Source of the DNA: CAIZQW01 sp942493055
GTDB lineage: Bacteria; Verrucomicrobiota; Kiritimatiellia; RFP12; UBA1067
Assembly (NCBI GenBank): GCA_942493055.1
Contig: OW818680.1
Location: 5,146,001 to 5,210,000 of the forward strand
Direction: 5' to 3'
DNA: 64,000 bases
In this document: positions 8,133-16,316 of the stretch, in pieces
Layout: the number at the start of each line of letters is the position of its first letter
How positions within the stretch are numbered: the stretch's first letter is position 1
Program-made: the position numbers and the translations under genes
The notes under the pieces: model-generated
What the model was told of the DNA's origin: nothing
Databases searched by the model: none
The model's input: only the letters and a program-made list of their open reading frames with translations

Positions 8133-9947
8133 ATGAGAGTAGCAGGATACATACTGAGTTCAATTGTGGCGATGGCCTCTGCGGCTATCCCATGTCAAGC
8201 GGCAGAGACGCCAGTGCCAGGTGCGCTGAAGGTGCACAGTATTTTCAACAGCAACATGGTGCTCCAGCGCGGCAAGCCGATCAAGGTCTGGGGCTGGTCG
8301 AAGCCCGGCCAGAAGCTCTCGGTTCAGCTTGGCGAGGAGAAGGCGGAAGCCACGGCGGCTGCGGGGGACGGCCGCTGGGAGGCGACCTTCCCGGCACGCG
8401 ATGCGAGCGCAGTACCGCAGACCTTGCGGGTGAGCGCGGGTGCTGAAAAAGTGGCCATGACGAATGTCGTGGTCGGTGATGTCTGGGTCATGACCGGCCA
8501 AAGCAACATGGGCTTTTCGCTCGACAAAATTCTCCATTCCGACATGGAGGCGGCCCAGGCGAACCTTCCGCTGCTGCGCTTCTTCTCCATCGATCCGAAC
8601 GAACAGGGTGAACCCCAGGATGATATCCCCGCCGAAAAGATATCCACCCAGGGATGGGCTGTGTCGACGCCGGAGACGGCCCGCGACTTCTCGGCGATAG
8701 GATATGTCTTCGCCTCCCGGCTCCAGAGAACACTGGAGATTCCCATCGGCGTCATCAAGAGCGCCCGAGGCGGCGCCTCGATCGAGGCGATCGTCCCCAG
8801 CCAGATGTTCGACGGGCACCCCCTCGCCAAGCGCTATGCGGACGGCATCAGGAAGAAAATAGCGGAATTTGATCAGGAAGCAGCCTCCCTGAAAATCTGG
8901 AGCAACCAACTCGCCAGGGCTAAAAGTAAGAAACTTCCGGAGGACAAATGGCCGAAGAAACCGGTGAACGGTGACAACCTGACCTCCTGGAACATCCCTG
9001 GCAAGAGCGCCAGTGACATGGGTAGCGTGCATCACGGCATGTTCGGTGTCTTCAAGGGCTTCAACATCAAGGGCGTCCTCTTCCACCAAGGCTTTAATAA
9101 CGCGCTCTTTAGCAATGCTCGGCCCAATTTCTACCGCATACTCATGAAACTGATGGTCAAGGGCTGGCGCGAGGATTTCAATGACCCGGAATTGCCAGTC
9201 GGTGTGATCGAGTTCTGCGCAGGGGGCACATCGCAGAACGAGGAGAATTTCGAGGCACTCTCTTACGAAGCAGGTCCCTATATCCGCGAAGCGCAGCGAC
9301 TCGGACTGGCTGATGTCGGGGATCCGGAGCATACCGCGTTTATCACGGGTTACGACGTCCAGATCCCCGGTCTGCACCCGACCAAGAAACGGGAGCACGG
9401 CGAGCGTGCCGCCCGCTGGGCCCTTGCCCGCATCTATCAGCGCAAGGATATGCTGTGGGAGACTGCCTCGCTGGTCTCGGCCGAACCAAAGGACGATGAG
9501 ATGATCCTCACCTTCGACAAAAGGGTGGTGCCAGACAACAGGAACACAATCATCGAAGGCTTCTCGGTCGCCGGCGAGGACGGCAAGTTTTTCAGGGCGT
9601 ATGCCCGCCATCGGGCCGCCGGGGGGTCCTGGTATGAAGAGACCAAGATCGTCCACGTCTGGAGTCCGCTGGTCAAAAAGCCAGTCGCAGTCCGCTACGC
9701 CTGGGCGACCAGCCCGATGGGTAATCTCAAGGTGTTACAGCACCCGGACTTTCCCTTCCAGAGCTTCCGCACCGATAGCTGGGACTTGCCTGCGAATGAG
9801 GAGGACTTCTCTGTCAGCGCCGTCGCCGACTATAAGAAGTTAAAGGATGAAGCAACCCAGCGTTGCGAGTTCCGCTGCACCGAGGAGGCCAAATGCGCAG
9901 TCGATGTCCTCAAGCGGCTCAAGACCCTCGGGAAGACTTCACGCTAA
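8133..9947 (+). CDS. Secreted sialate O-acetylesterase-like enzyme (SASA/SGNH), paralogue
   Basis: 604 aa. The frame is open back to 7950 inside the foldback repeat, but AGGGGAAATAAC and a signal peptide (MRVAGYILSSIVAMAS) place the start at 8133. The protein aligns along its whole length with the 601-aa enzyme at 3136: same beta-sandwich (VLQRGKPIKVWGW), Ser124 in GQSNM, SARGGAS after it, and GLHP supplying the His. The two likely arose by duplication and may act on differently acetylated sugars of one polymer. The gene ends 24 bp before a conserved promoter-like element at 9971. Confidence 0.88.
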   Translation: MRVAGYILSSIVAMASAAIPCQAAETPVPGALKVHSIFNSNMVLQRGKPIKVWGWSKPGQKLSVQLGEEKAEATAAAGDGRWEATFPARDASAVPQTLRVSAGAEKVAMTNVVVGDVWVMTGQSNMGFSLDKILHSDMEAAQANLPLLRFFSIDPNEQGEPQDDIPAEKISTQGWAVSTPETARDFSAIGYVFASRLQRTLEIPIGVIKSARGGASIEAIVPSQMFDGHPLAKRYADGIRKKIAEFDQEAASLKIWSNQLARAKSKKLPEDKWPKKPVNGDNLTSWNIPGKSASDMGSVHHGMFGVFKGFNIKGVLFHQGFNNALFSNARPNFYRILMKLMVKGWREDFNDPELPVGVIEFCAGGTSQNEENFEALSYEAGPYIREAQRLGLADVGDPEHTAFITGYDVQIPGLHPTKKREHGERAARWALARIYQRKDMLWETASLVSAEPKDDEMILTFDKRVVPDNRNTIIEGFSVAGEDGKFFRAYARHRAAGGSWYEETKIVHVWSPLVKKPVAVRYAWATSPMGNLKVLQHPDFPFQSFRTDSWDLPANEEDFSVSAVADYKKLKDEATQRCEFRCTEEAKCAVDVLKRLKTLGKTSR

Positions 9948-9970
9948 CGTCAAGTTTCGTTTTTATTGTT

Positions 9971-10010
9971 CCCAAAAGGGCGATATTTTAGCCTGAAACG
10001 GTGTTGCGAA
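9971..10010 (+). promoter_or_regulatory. Conserved upstream element C, copy 1 (sigma-54-like GG-N10-GC)
   Basis: The block GGCGATATTTTAGCC with GG at 9979-9980 and GC at 9991-9992 has the exact 10-nt spacing of -24/-12 sigma-54 promoters. About 40 bases around it, from CCCAAAA to TTGCGAA, recur at 21823 and 41832, each time upstream of a secreted-protein gene. This copy is about 95 bp before the start at 10107. The -12 side reads TAGC rather than TTGC, so the match is good but not perfect. Confidence 0.5.
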
Positions 10011-10106
10011 GTCAAAGAGGAAAATGCGATAATACATCTGAAGTCGGAAAGCGTGGGGGACAGGCGCTATTCCGATGCCTTGGACTCAATGAGGGGAAAA
10101 GATGTT

Positions 10107-12191
10107 ATGACTTACGCACGAAAATCAGTGTCAGCATGCATGATGGCTGGGGCTTTGCTGACCACGACAGCGGTGTTGTCAGCGGAGAAGGGTGCTGTGG
10201 CCCTCTGGACGTTTGAGGCGGCGACAAACGCGGTCACACGCGAAAGTGTTTCAGGTGCCAGTGATCCGATTACGGGGAACTTTAAATACACGGCAGGCGT
10301 GGTCGGCGCAGCGCTGAAACTCGACGGCTTCAGTACCTCCATTGATCGTAAGGCTGCAGAGGCCCCGCGGCTTGAAGGTGATTTTACAATCCATGCCTGG
10401 GTTGCCCAGGGCGCCTACGCATGGAACTGGTGTCCGGTCATCAGTCAGAGCGACGGGACGGCCGCTGGCTATGCGCTCCAGCTTGGTCCGCGCGGCGACG
10501 TGCGTCTGCAAGTGGGCATGGACAACACGAATCAGATCTGTAAGAGTGAGGACTGGGTGATTCCCCTGAAAAAATGGGTGCATGTGACCGGGGTCTTCAA
10601 GCAGGGCGAAGGCTTGACTGTGTATGCCGACGGCAAAGAGTCGGGGCATTTGGCAGCCACGGGCAAGGTCTGTTTCGCGCGGGACGTGAACCTGCGCATC
10701 GGCATGAACCACACGGTGATGAAGCCCTCCCACCTCCATCGCGAATTCGGTACGCGCCCGAGCTGGTTTTCCATTGACGGCATCGTTGATGAACTCACGG
10801 TTCTGGATCGCGCGCTGTCCCCCGCAGAGGCGCGTGCAATCTATGAGGCGAACAAGCCTTCCAAGGAGCCTGACCTACCGCGTCGCGTCATGCCCTCAGG
10901 GCCGAAGGGCAAAGGACGCTTCGGCGCCTATTACACGAAATTGCAATACTATCCGGAGTGGGACGATCTTTGGCGCGTGGCAGATGATCCCGATATCCTG
11001 GTGCGCTTCGACCAGTCGGATGCACGGGTTGTCTTCTGGCGCGGCTCTCGCTACTCTGCGGCCTGGGTCACGAATAAGGATCAGTGGATGGCTGACCAAA
11101 GCGTGGAGGCCTGGAATAAGACAGAAGGCTGCTATGAGCACATGCAGGACCCCTTCTGCCGCTACTCCCATGTGCGCATCATCGAGAGTCATGATGCCCG
11201 TGTGGTGATACACTGGCGGTATGCGCCGGTCAGCAGCCACAACTCCCTCTGGAATGAGGATGAACGCACCGGGCATGCCTGCTGGGTGGATGAGTATTAT
11301 TACATTTACCCGGATGTCATGGGCGTTCGCAATGTCTCCTGGAAGGCCGGGACGCTGGGCGGTCCTCATCAGTTCCAGGAATCGCTGCCCTTTACCGATT
11401 CCGAACAATTGCGCAGTGACGTCATCCAGGAGGAGGCTGTCTTTGTGGGCAATCTCATTGGCGAGAGCGAGACCATGCGCTTCGTCCCGACACCGGACAA
11501 GCAGAAGAAGTTCCCCGCAGACCTCTGTTACCAGATCTATAATTTTAAAGCGGACCGCAAGCCCTTCATCATCTACGAAAAGGGGGTTCGCATGACGCAT
11601 CTCCGCGATTTCGCCTTGGGTCCAAAAGGCTTGGATACGCCTGGCTCCTGCAATCACTGGCCTGTGGGCCAGGCGCGTTGCGATGGACGCACGGTGCAGG
11701 CCCCTGACCGACCGACGCACTTCCTCGGCTTCCCCGTCTCCTATCCGCCAGTCCATGAGAAGGACGGACGCAGTTGGTGGAACGGCCTCTATGGCATGAC
11801 GGATAAGACATCGACGAAGGGCCTTCTCTCCCTGGCCCGCAGCTATGCGCAGCCAGCAATGATGCGTGTCGAAGGCAAAGGCTTTGTTGGGAAGGGCTTT
11901 GATCCGGGCGAGCGGGCCTACAAAATCGACATGGAAAAAACAGGGCAGGTTGAACCTCTTAAGCTGACGTTCGCCGCCAGTGACGAATCGCCTGTCGAGA
12001 ACCTGGCTCTCGTGATTGAGAACTGGCCCGAGGGTGACGTGGCGCTCAAACTGAATGGCAAGGAGATCAAGCGGGGCCAGACCTTCCGCTATGGGTTCAG
12101 ACAGCTTGTCGACAGTACCCGCCTGATCGTCTGGGTGCAACACCAAGCCACCCAGCCGGTCACGCTGGAACTCATGTTGAATATCCAATAG
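10107..12191 (+). CDS. Secreted LamG/concanavalin-like domain protein, function unknown
   Basis: 694 aa. Earlier in-frame ATGs exist (9966, 10089), but AGGGGA before 10107 and a clean signal peptide (SVSACMMAGALLTTTAVLSA) favour this start. Residues about 28-250 form a LamG-type concanavalin sandwich (ALWTFE, FTIHAWV, WVHVTGVF, IDELTVLDRALSPAE), usually a sugar-binding module. The rest, about 260-694, is rich in Trp, Tyr and His (for example CWVDEYYYIYPDV) and ends in a small beta domain (ALKLNGKEIKRG). I do not recognise this second part; it could be a new type of glycoside hydrolase or lyase. The leader and signal peptide resemble those of the next gene although the mature proteins do not. 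Confidence 0.75.
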   Translation: MTYARKSVSACMMAGALLTTTAVLSAEKGAVALWTFEAATNAVTRESVSGASDPITGNFKYTAGVVGAALKLDGFSTSIDRKAAEAPRLEGDFTIHAWVAQGAYAWNWCPVISQSDGTAAGYALQLGPRGDVRLQVGMDNTNQICKSEDWVIPLKKWVHVTGVFKQGEGLTVYADGKESGHLAATGKVCFARDVNLRIGMNHTVMKPSHLHREFGTRPSWFSIDGIVDELTVLDRALSPAEARAIYEANKPSKEPDLPRRVMPSGPKGKGRFGAYYTKLQYYPEWDDLWRVADDPDILVRFDQSDARVVFWRGSRYSAAWVTNKDQWMADQSVEAWNKTEGCYEHMQDPFCRYSHVRIIESHDARVVIHWRYAPVSSHNSLWNEDERTGHACWVDEYYYIYPDVMGVRNVSWKAGTLGGPHQFQESLPFTDSEQLRSDVIQEEAVFVGNLIGESETMRFVPTPDKQKKFPADLCYQIYNFKADRKPFIIYEKGVRMTHLRDFALGPKGLDTPGSCNHWPVGQARCDGRTVQAPDRPTHFLGFPVSYPPVHEKDGRSWWNGLYGMTDKTSTKGLLSLARSYAQPAMMRVEGKGFVGKGFDPGERAYKIDMEKTGQVEPLKLTFAASDESPVENLALVIENWPEGDVALKLNGKEIKRGQTFRYGFRQLVDSTRLIVWVQHQATQPVTLELMLNIQ

Positions 12192-12203
12192 CCAACATCC
12201 ACC

Positions 12204-12226
12204 TCCGCCAAGGCTACGGCGGACAG
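12204..12226. repeat. GCCAAGGCTACGGCGG palindromic motif, copy 2
   Basis: TCCGCCAAGGCTACGGCGGA is an imperfect palindrome that shares GCCAAGGCTACGGCGG with 5092-5107. It stands in the 105-bp gap between the LamG protein and the DUF6288-type protein, flanked by short AATATCCAA repeats. Short palindromes of this type are often scattered through genomes; two copies here are all that can be shown. Confidence 0.5.
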
Positions 12227-12296
12227 GCGGAATATCCAATATCCAAGGGAAGACCGCTCTTTCAAAGCCTTGGACTCAATAGGGGGAATAGATGCT

Positions 12297-15200
12297 ATGA
12301 CGTGCGCACCAAAAACAGTGTTGGTTTCTGTGATGGCGGGTGTTTTGTTGACGACAACAGCCGCCCTCTCAGCGGGTAAGGGGCCAGCGGTCTCCGACTT
12401 CTATACGGAGCCGCAGGTCTATGCGAATCAGCCCAATCCAAATCGAGAATATGACGCGTTCCCTGTCGGGGTTACAGGTCTCGAGGTCTGCATCAAAAAA
12501 GGTGTCGTGGTCACTGTCGAAGCGACGCAGCCGGGCACGCCTGCCACAGGCAAGTTCCAGAAAGGCGAGATCCTTGTTGGCGTCAACGGCATGCTGCTGA
12601 AGGGGAAGAATCCGTATGTGGCGCTGGGCACTGCACTGACAGCGGCCGAAGCGAAAGACGGCGTGTTGACCTTTGAAGTTAAAGCAGGCAAAGACGGCGC
12701 GGTCAAGCAGGTCGGTCTCACGATTCCGGTCATGGGCGCCTACAGCAAAACCTTCCCGTTGAACTGCGAGAAATCGAAAAAGATCATCCAGCAGGCAGCT
12801 GCCTTCTATTCTGCCAAGGACCGCTTGAAGGGCCACACCATGCTGAACGCTCTGGCCTGCCTCTTCCTGCTCTCGACCGGAGACGACCAGTACCTTCCCC
12901 GTGTGAAGGCGTACTTCTCGCAGTTCCTCGGAAAGGATGGCACCTACAAGGGCGTGGGGGACCATACCTGGTATAACGGCTACAACGGCATCGCTTGCGC
13001 GGAGTACTACCTGCGCACGGGTGACACCTCCGTATTGCCACTATTGCAACACTATTGTGATGACGCCAAGTTGCGGCAGCATTACGGCATCGGCTGGGGA
13101 CATTGGGGAAACCATGTCAACCCCGCCTACGAGGCCGGCGGCGGTATGCAGCACGGCGCCGGCAATCAGGTGCTCCTGACGTTAATGCTGGGCAAGGCCT
13201 GCGGTGTCCAGGTGGATGACGCGACCCTGAATGGGGCGCTCAAACACTGGTACCGCTTTGCCGGCCGTGGCGCCATCCCGCTCTCTGATCAACGCCCCTG
13301 GGGCATCCTGCGTTCCGCAGGCCGGGACGGCGCGACCGCCGCTGTCATGCACGTGGCCTGCGGCGCGCAGGGGAATGTCTCAATCTATCGGGAGGCCAAG
13401 GAGTACCTGGCCCTCTCCGCGCTCACGAGCTGGCCCGCGCGGGAGTATAACTGGGAGGTGATTTGGGAGAGCCTGGCCAGCGCGTATAGTCTCGATTTGA
13501 ATCCCGCTCTGTATTATCAGACGCAGCAGCGCTGGAGCTGGAATCTGGATCTCTGCCGCCAAGCCTCCGGGGCCTTTGCTGCGCATATCGACCATCCGAC
13601 CATGCATCCGATTGATTCGGGCGTGTCACTTGCGCTCAACTATACCGCGCCCTTAAAGACGCTGCACATCACCGGCGCGCCGCATTCCAAGTTTGCAAAA
13701 GCGTTCACGCTGCCTGAACAACTCTGGGGGAATGAGGCGGACCGGGCTTTCCTCTCCGCGAAGCATAACCCGGCGTACTACTCGTATGGGCAAGACGAAG
13801 AGATCCATATCCCGTACTGGAAGCTGCCGGTCAAGCTCCAGTATGGGCCGCAGGATGTGAAAGATCTTGTGCTGGACATGATGCTGAAGAACGTGCGGCA
13901 TGCGCGCTGTGAGATACGGTCCGCCGCGGCCAAGGCGCTCTGCATGAACAAGCACTACGGGGAGTTGGAGAAGCTGCTGCGTGATCCGGACCCGCGCCTG
14001 CGCAGGGCCGCCCTGGACGGTATCAACGACAACCACCCCTGGTTCACGGAGCCTGTGGTGGGCAAACAGGCGCTCAAAGCTGAAGCCTATACGCCGGCGA
14101 TGATTGAGGCGATCACCCAGATGCTGAGCGACCCCAAGGAGGCCTGGTTTGTTGTGGATGCGGCGTTGAATGCGCTGAATCATGCTCCCGTCGATGTGAT
14201 CAAGGCGAACATCCCCAAAATCCTTCCTTGGACCACCCATGAGGAGTGGTGGCTGCGCGAAGCCGCGTTCATGGCCTTGATGGGCTTGGAGAAGGACGAA
14301 GAGCTTTTCGTGAAATATCTGCCAGTCCTCACCACGATCATGGTCAAGGAGTATCCTTACAATCCGCGCATGCACATGGTCCTGCAGTTCAAGGACGCCT
14401 TGGCCTTCTGGAAGAACGACAGCCGTGCGGGACGATTGATCATTGCCGCTTTTTCTCGCGCTGCCTTGGAGAGCGAAGTCCTGCCGGATATCGGCCAATA
14501 TACGCGCTCAGCCGAGGGGACAGCCAATATTATTGAAGCGGCGCTGACTTCGATCAAACATGCACCTGAGGCTGCTGCAGACCTTGCGGATGTGCTCGCC
14601 AAAGGCGGGCGCTTGGACACGCTGGCCACGGATAGCCTGATGAAGATCGTCTCAGCCCCGGATGGACATGTGCAGGATCGCTTTATCGGACTCTATCCGT
14701 CGCTGAGCATTCTGAATCCGCAGCAGCAGAAGCGCGTGACCGATATTCTCTTCGATGTCTTCCGTCCGGAACTGATCAAGCGTCTGCCGTTTGTCGACGA
14801 TCAACACGAAGATAAGTTGATCGACATGATTCTCGATTTAAACAAACTGAAAAAATCGGTTGCGGGCTGGCAGGCTATCGGCACACCCAAGCCGGCAGAG
14901 CGCGTCTGGCGCTACACCACCTTTGATCCCTTAACCGAAAAAGACAAGGTGCCGCCGCTCACGTGGGAGCGTTTCCGCACGGCGACGCTGCCTGCAGGTC
15001 TGGAGAAGTGGATGATGCCGGAGTTCAATGACAGCACGTGGAAGAGCGGACATGCGCCGATCGGCGTAGGGGATTTCAAAGCGCATGGGCACGGTCTGAT
15101 GTGGACGGCGACCCCCAATCACTTCTTCAAGAACAATTCTGACTGGGGCACTGGAGAATTTCTCCTGATGCGCACGACCTTCGAGGTGACCGATCTTCCG

Positions 15201-15476
15201 TTTGACTACTATCGGCTCAACCTCTTGACGGCCAAGGGATATACCATTTATCTCAATGGCAAGCAGATCAAGTCCTATCCCTGGTCCGCCCATTTCCCCA
15301 AGTATGATAAGATCATGCTGGGCGCTGCGGAACGGAAGCAGTTGAAGAAGGGTGTCAACACGTTGGCCGTCTACTGCATCGCCGGCTACGACAAGGACGC
15401 GAAGACCGACACCCTCCATGCCATCGGACAGATGGATCTGGCAATCGAGGGGCTTATGAAAAAGGATATTGAATAG
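12297..15476 (+). CDS. Large secreted PDZ / alpha-toroid / HEAT / beta-sandwich protein (DUF6288-type)
   Basis: 1059 aa. The start follows AGGGGGAATAGATGCT and opens a signal peptide (VSVMAGVLLTTTAALSAGKG). Order of parts: a PDZ-like domain at about 50-140 (GKFQKGEILVGVNG), a long helical region at about 155-440 resembling alpha/alpha-toroid enzymes (TMLNALACLFLLSTGD, YYLRTGD), HEAT-like repeats at about 530-720 (EKLLRDPDPRLRRAALDGI), and a C-terminal GH2-like sugar-binding sandwich at about 880-1050 (FLLMRTTFEV, YTIYLNGKQI). I associate this architecture with DUF6288, whose function is unknown. A paralogue of the same build lies at 21908. A role in polysaccharide breakdown or lattice binding is inferred from neighbours only. 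Confidence 0.8.
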   Translation: MTCAPKTVLVSVMAGVLLTTTAALSAGKGPAVSDFYTEPQVYANQPNPNREYDAFPVGVTGLEVCIKKGVVVTVEATQPGTPATGKFQKGEILVGVNGMLLKGKNPYVALGTALTAAEAKDGVLTFEVKAGKDGAVKQVGLTIPVMGAYSKTFPLNCEKSKKIIQQAAAFYSAKDRLKGHTMLNALACLFLLSTGDDQYLPRVKAYFSQFLGKDGTYKGVGDHTWYNGYNGIACAEYYLRTGDTSVLPLLQHYCDDAKLRQHYGIGWGHWGNHVNPAYEAGGGMQHGAGNQVLLTLMLGKACGVQVDDATLNGALKHWYRFAGRGAIPLSDQRPWGILRSAGRDGATAAVMHVACGAQGNVSIYREAKEYLALSALTSWPAREYNWEVIWESLASAYSLDLNPALYYQTQQRWSWNLDLCRQASGAFAAHIDHPTMHPIDSGVSLALNYTAPLKTLHITGAPHSKFAKAFTLPEQLWGNEADRAFLSAKHNPAYYSYGQDEEIHIPYWKLPVKLQYGPQDVKDLVLDMMLKNVRHARCEIRSAAAKALCMNKHYGELEKLLRDPDPRLRRAALDGINDNHPWFTEPVVGKQALKAEAYTPAMIEAITQMLSDPKEAWFVVDAALNALNHAPVDVIKANIPKILPWTTHEEWWLREAAFMALMGLEKDEELFVKYLPVLTTIMVKEYPYNPRMHMVLQFKDALAFWKNDSRAGRLIIAAFSRAALESEVLPDIGQYTRSAEGTANIIEAALTSIKHAPEAAADLADVLAKGGRLDTLATDSLMKIVSAPDGHVQDRFIGLYPSLSILNPQQQKRVTDILFDVFRPELIKRLPFVDDQHEDKLIDMILDLNKLKKSVAGWQAIGTPKPAERVWRYTTFDPLTEKDKVPPLTWERFRTATLPAGLEKWMMPEFNDSTWKSGHAPIGVGDFKAHGHGLMWTATPNHFFKNNSDWGTGEFLLMRTTFEVTDLPFDYYRLNLLTAKGYTIYLNGKQIKSYPWSAHFPKYDKIMLGAAERKQLKKGVNTLAVYCIAGYDKDAKTDTLHAIGQMDLAIEGLMKKDIE

Positions 15477-15504
15477 AGGAATCAATCACTAATAAGGAAT
15501 ATTT

Positions 15505-16290
15505 ATGAGACTTATACCTGCGGGCGCGCTGATTTTGACGCTTTCATTCTTGGCTGGCTGTGCGACCTTTGTCAGCCAAAAGATGTTGTGGGAAGATCCT
15601 TGCTATGCAAAGGATATTTCTGCGACCCAGGCTGATTCGCGAGCCGAAGAACGGTCAAAAGGTGGATGGACAGAGTTTATCAGGCACCACGAAGACCGCA
15701 AGAGGTGGGTGACCGAAAAGAAGGTGGATATTCTGATGATCGGGGATTCCATCGTATTCGGTTGGAGCCGCGTGGGACACGAGGTGTGGAACGAACATTA
15801 TGGCAGCCGCAATGCTGTCAACATCGGCTCCAGTGGTGACAGGACCTCCCACATGCTGTGGCATATTCAGGACGGCGGACTGGACGGGATGAAAGACCGG
15901 AACCCTAAAGTCGTGGTCATCATGATCGGAACGAATAATCGCGGCGAGCCGGTGAACGAAGGGCGTGATACGGCCCAGGGCGTGCTGGGCATACTCAAAG
16001 AAGTCCATCACAGATTGCCCGCTTCGAAGATCCTGCTCCTGGCCATCTTTCCACGCGAGTGGAAGCCGACGGACGCAGGCAGAATCCGCAACGATCGGAT
16101 CAACAACATTCTGAAGACCTATGCGGACAACAAAACCGTCTATTGGCTGGATCTTAAAGAAACGTTTCTCGACAAGGATGGCATGTTGCGAAAGGATCTA
16201 ATGCCTGACGCGCTGCATCCCAACGTCGATGGCTACCGTGAGTGGGCAAAGGCAATGGAGCCGATGCTGACCAAGTTGCTTGGAAAGTAA
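15505..16290 (+). CDS. GDSL/SGNH-family lipoprotein esterase
   Basis: 261 aa. The lipobox FLAGC puts the lipidated Cys at residue 19, so the enzyme is membrane-anchored. Block I is MIGDSIVFGW with Ser82, block III is MIGTNN, and block V is PDALHP with Asp235 and His238; all SGNH catalytic parts are present. The layout resembles acetylhydrolases and lysophospholipase-like GDSL enzymes. AAGGAATATTT precedes the ATG. It lies 28 bp after the DUF6288-type gene and 26 bp before the GH127 gene, so the three are likely one operon, and a polysaccharide acetylesterase role is plausible. Confidence 0.88.
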   Translation: MRLIPAGALILTLSFLAGCATFVSQKMLWEDPCYAKDISATQADSRAEERSKGGWTEFIRHHEDRKRWVTEKKVDILMIGDSIVFGWSRVGHEVWNEHYGSRNAVNIGSSGDRTSHMLWHIQDGGLDGMKDRNPKVVVIMIGTNNRGEPVNEGRDTAQGVLGILKEVHHRLPASKILLLAIFPREWKPTDAGRIRNDRINNILKTYADNKTVYWLDLKETFLDKDGMLRKDLMPDALHPNVDGYREWAKAMEPMLTKLLGK

Positions 16291-16316
16291 TCAGTGATAA
16301 AATACGGAAGGCTATT

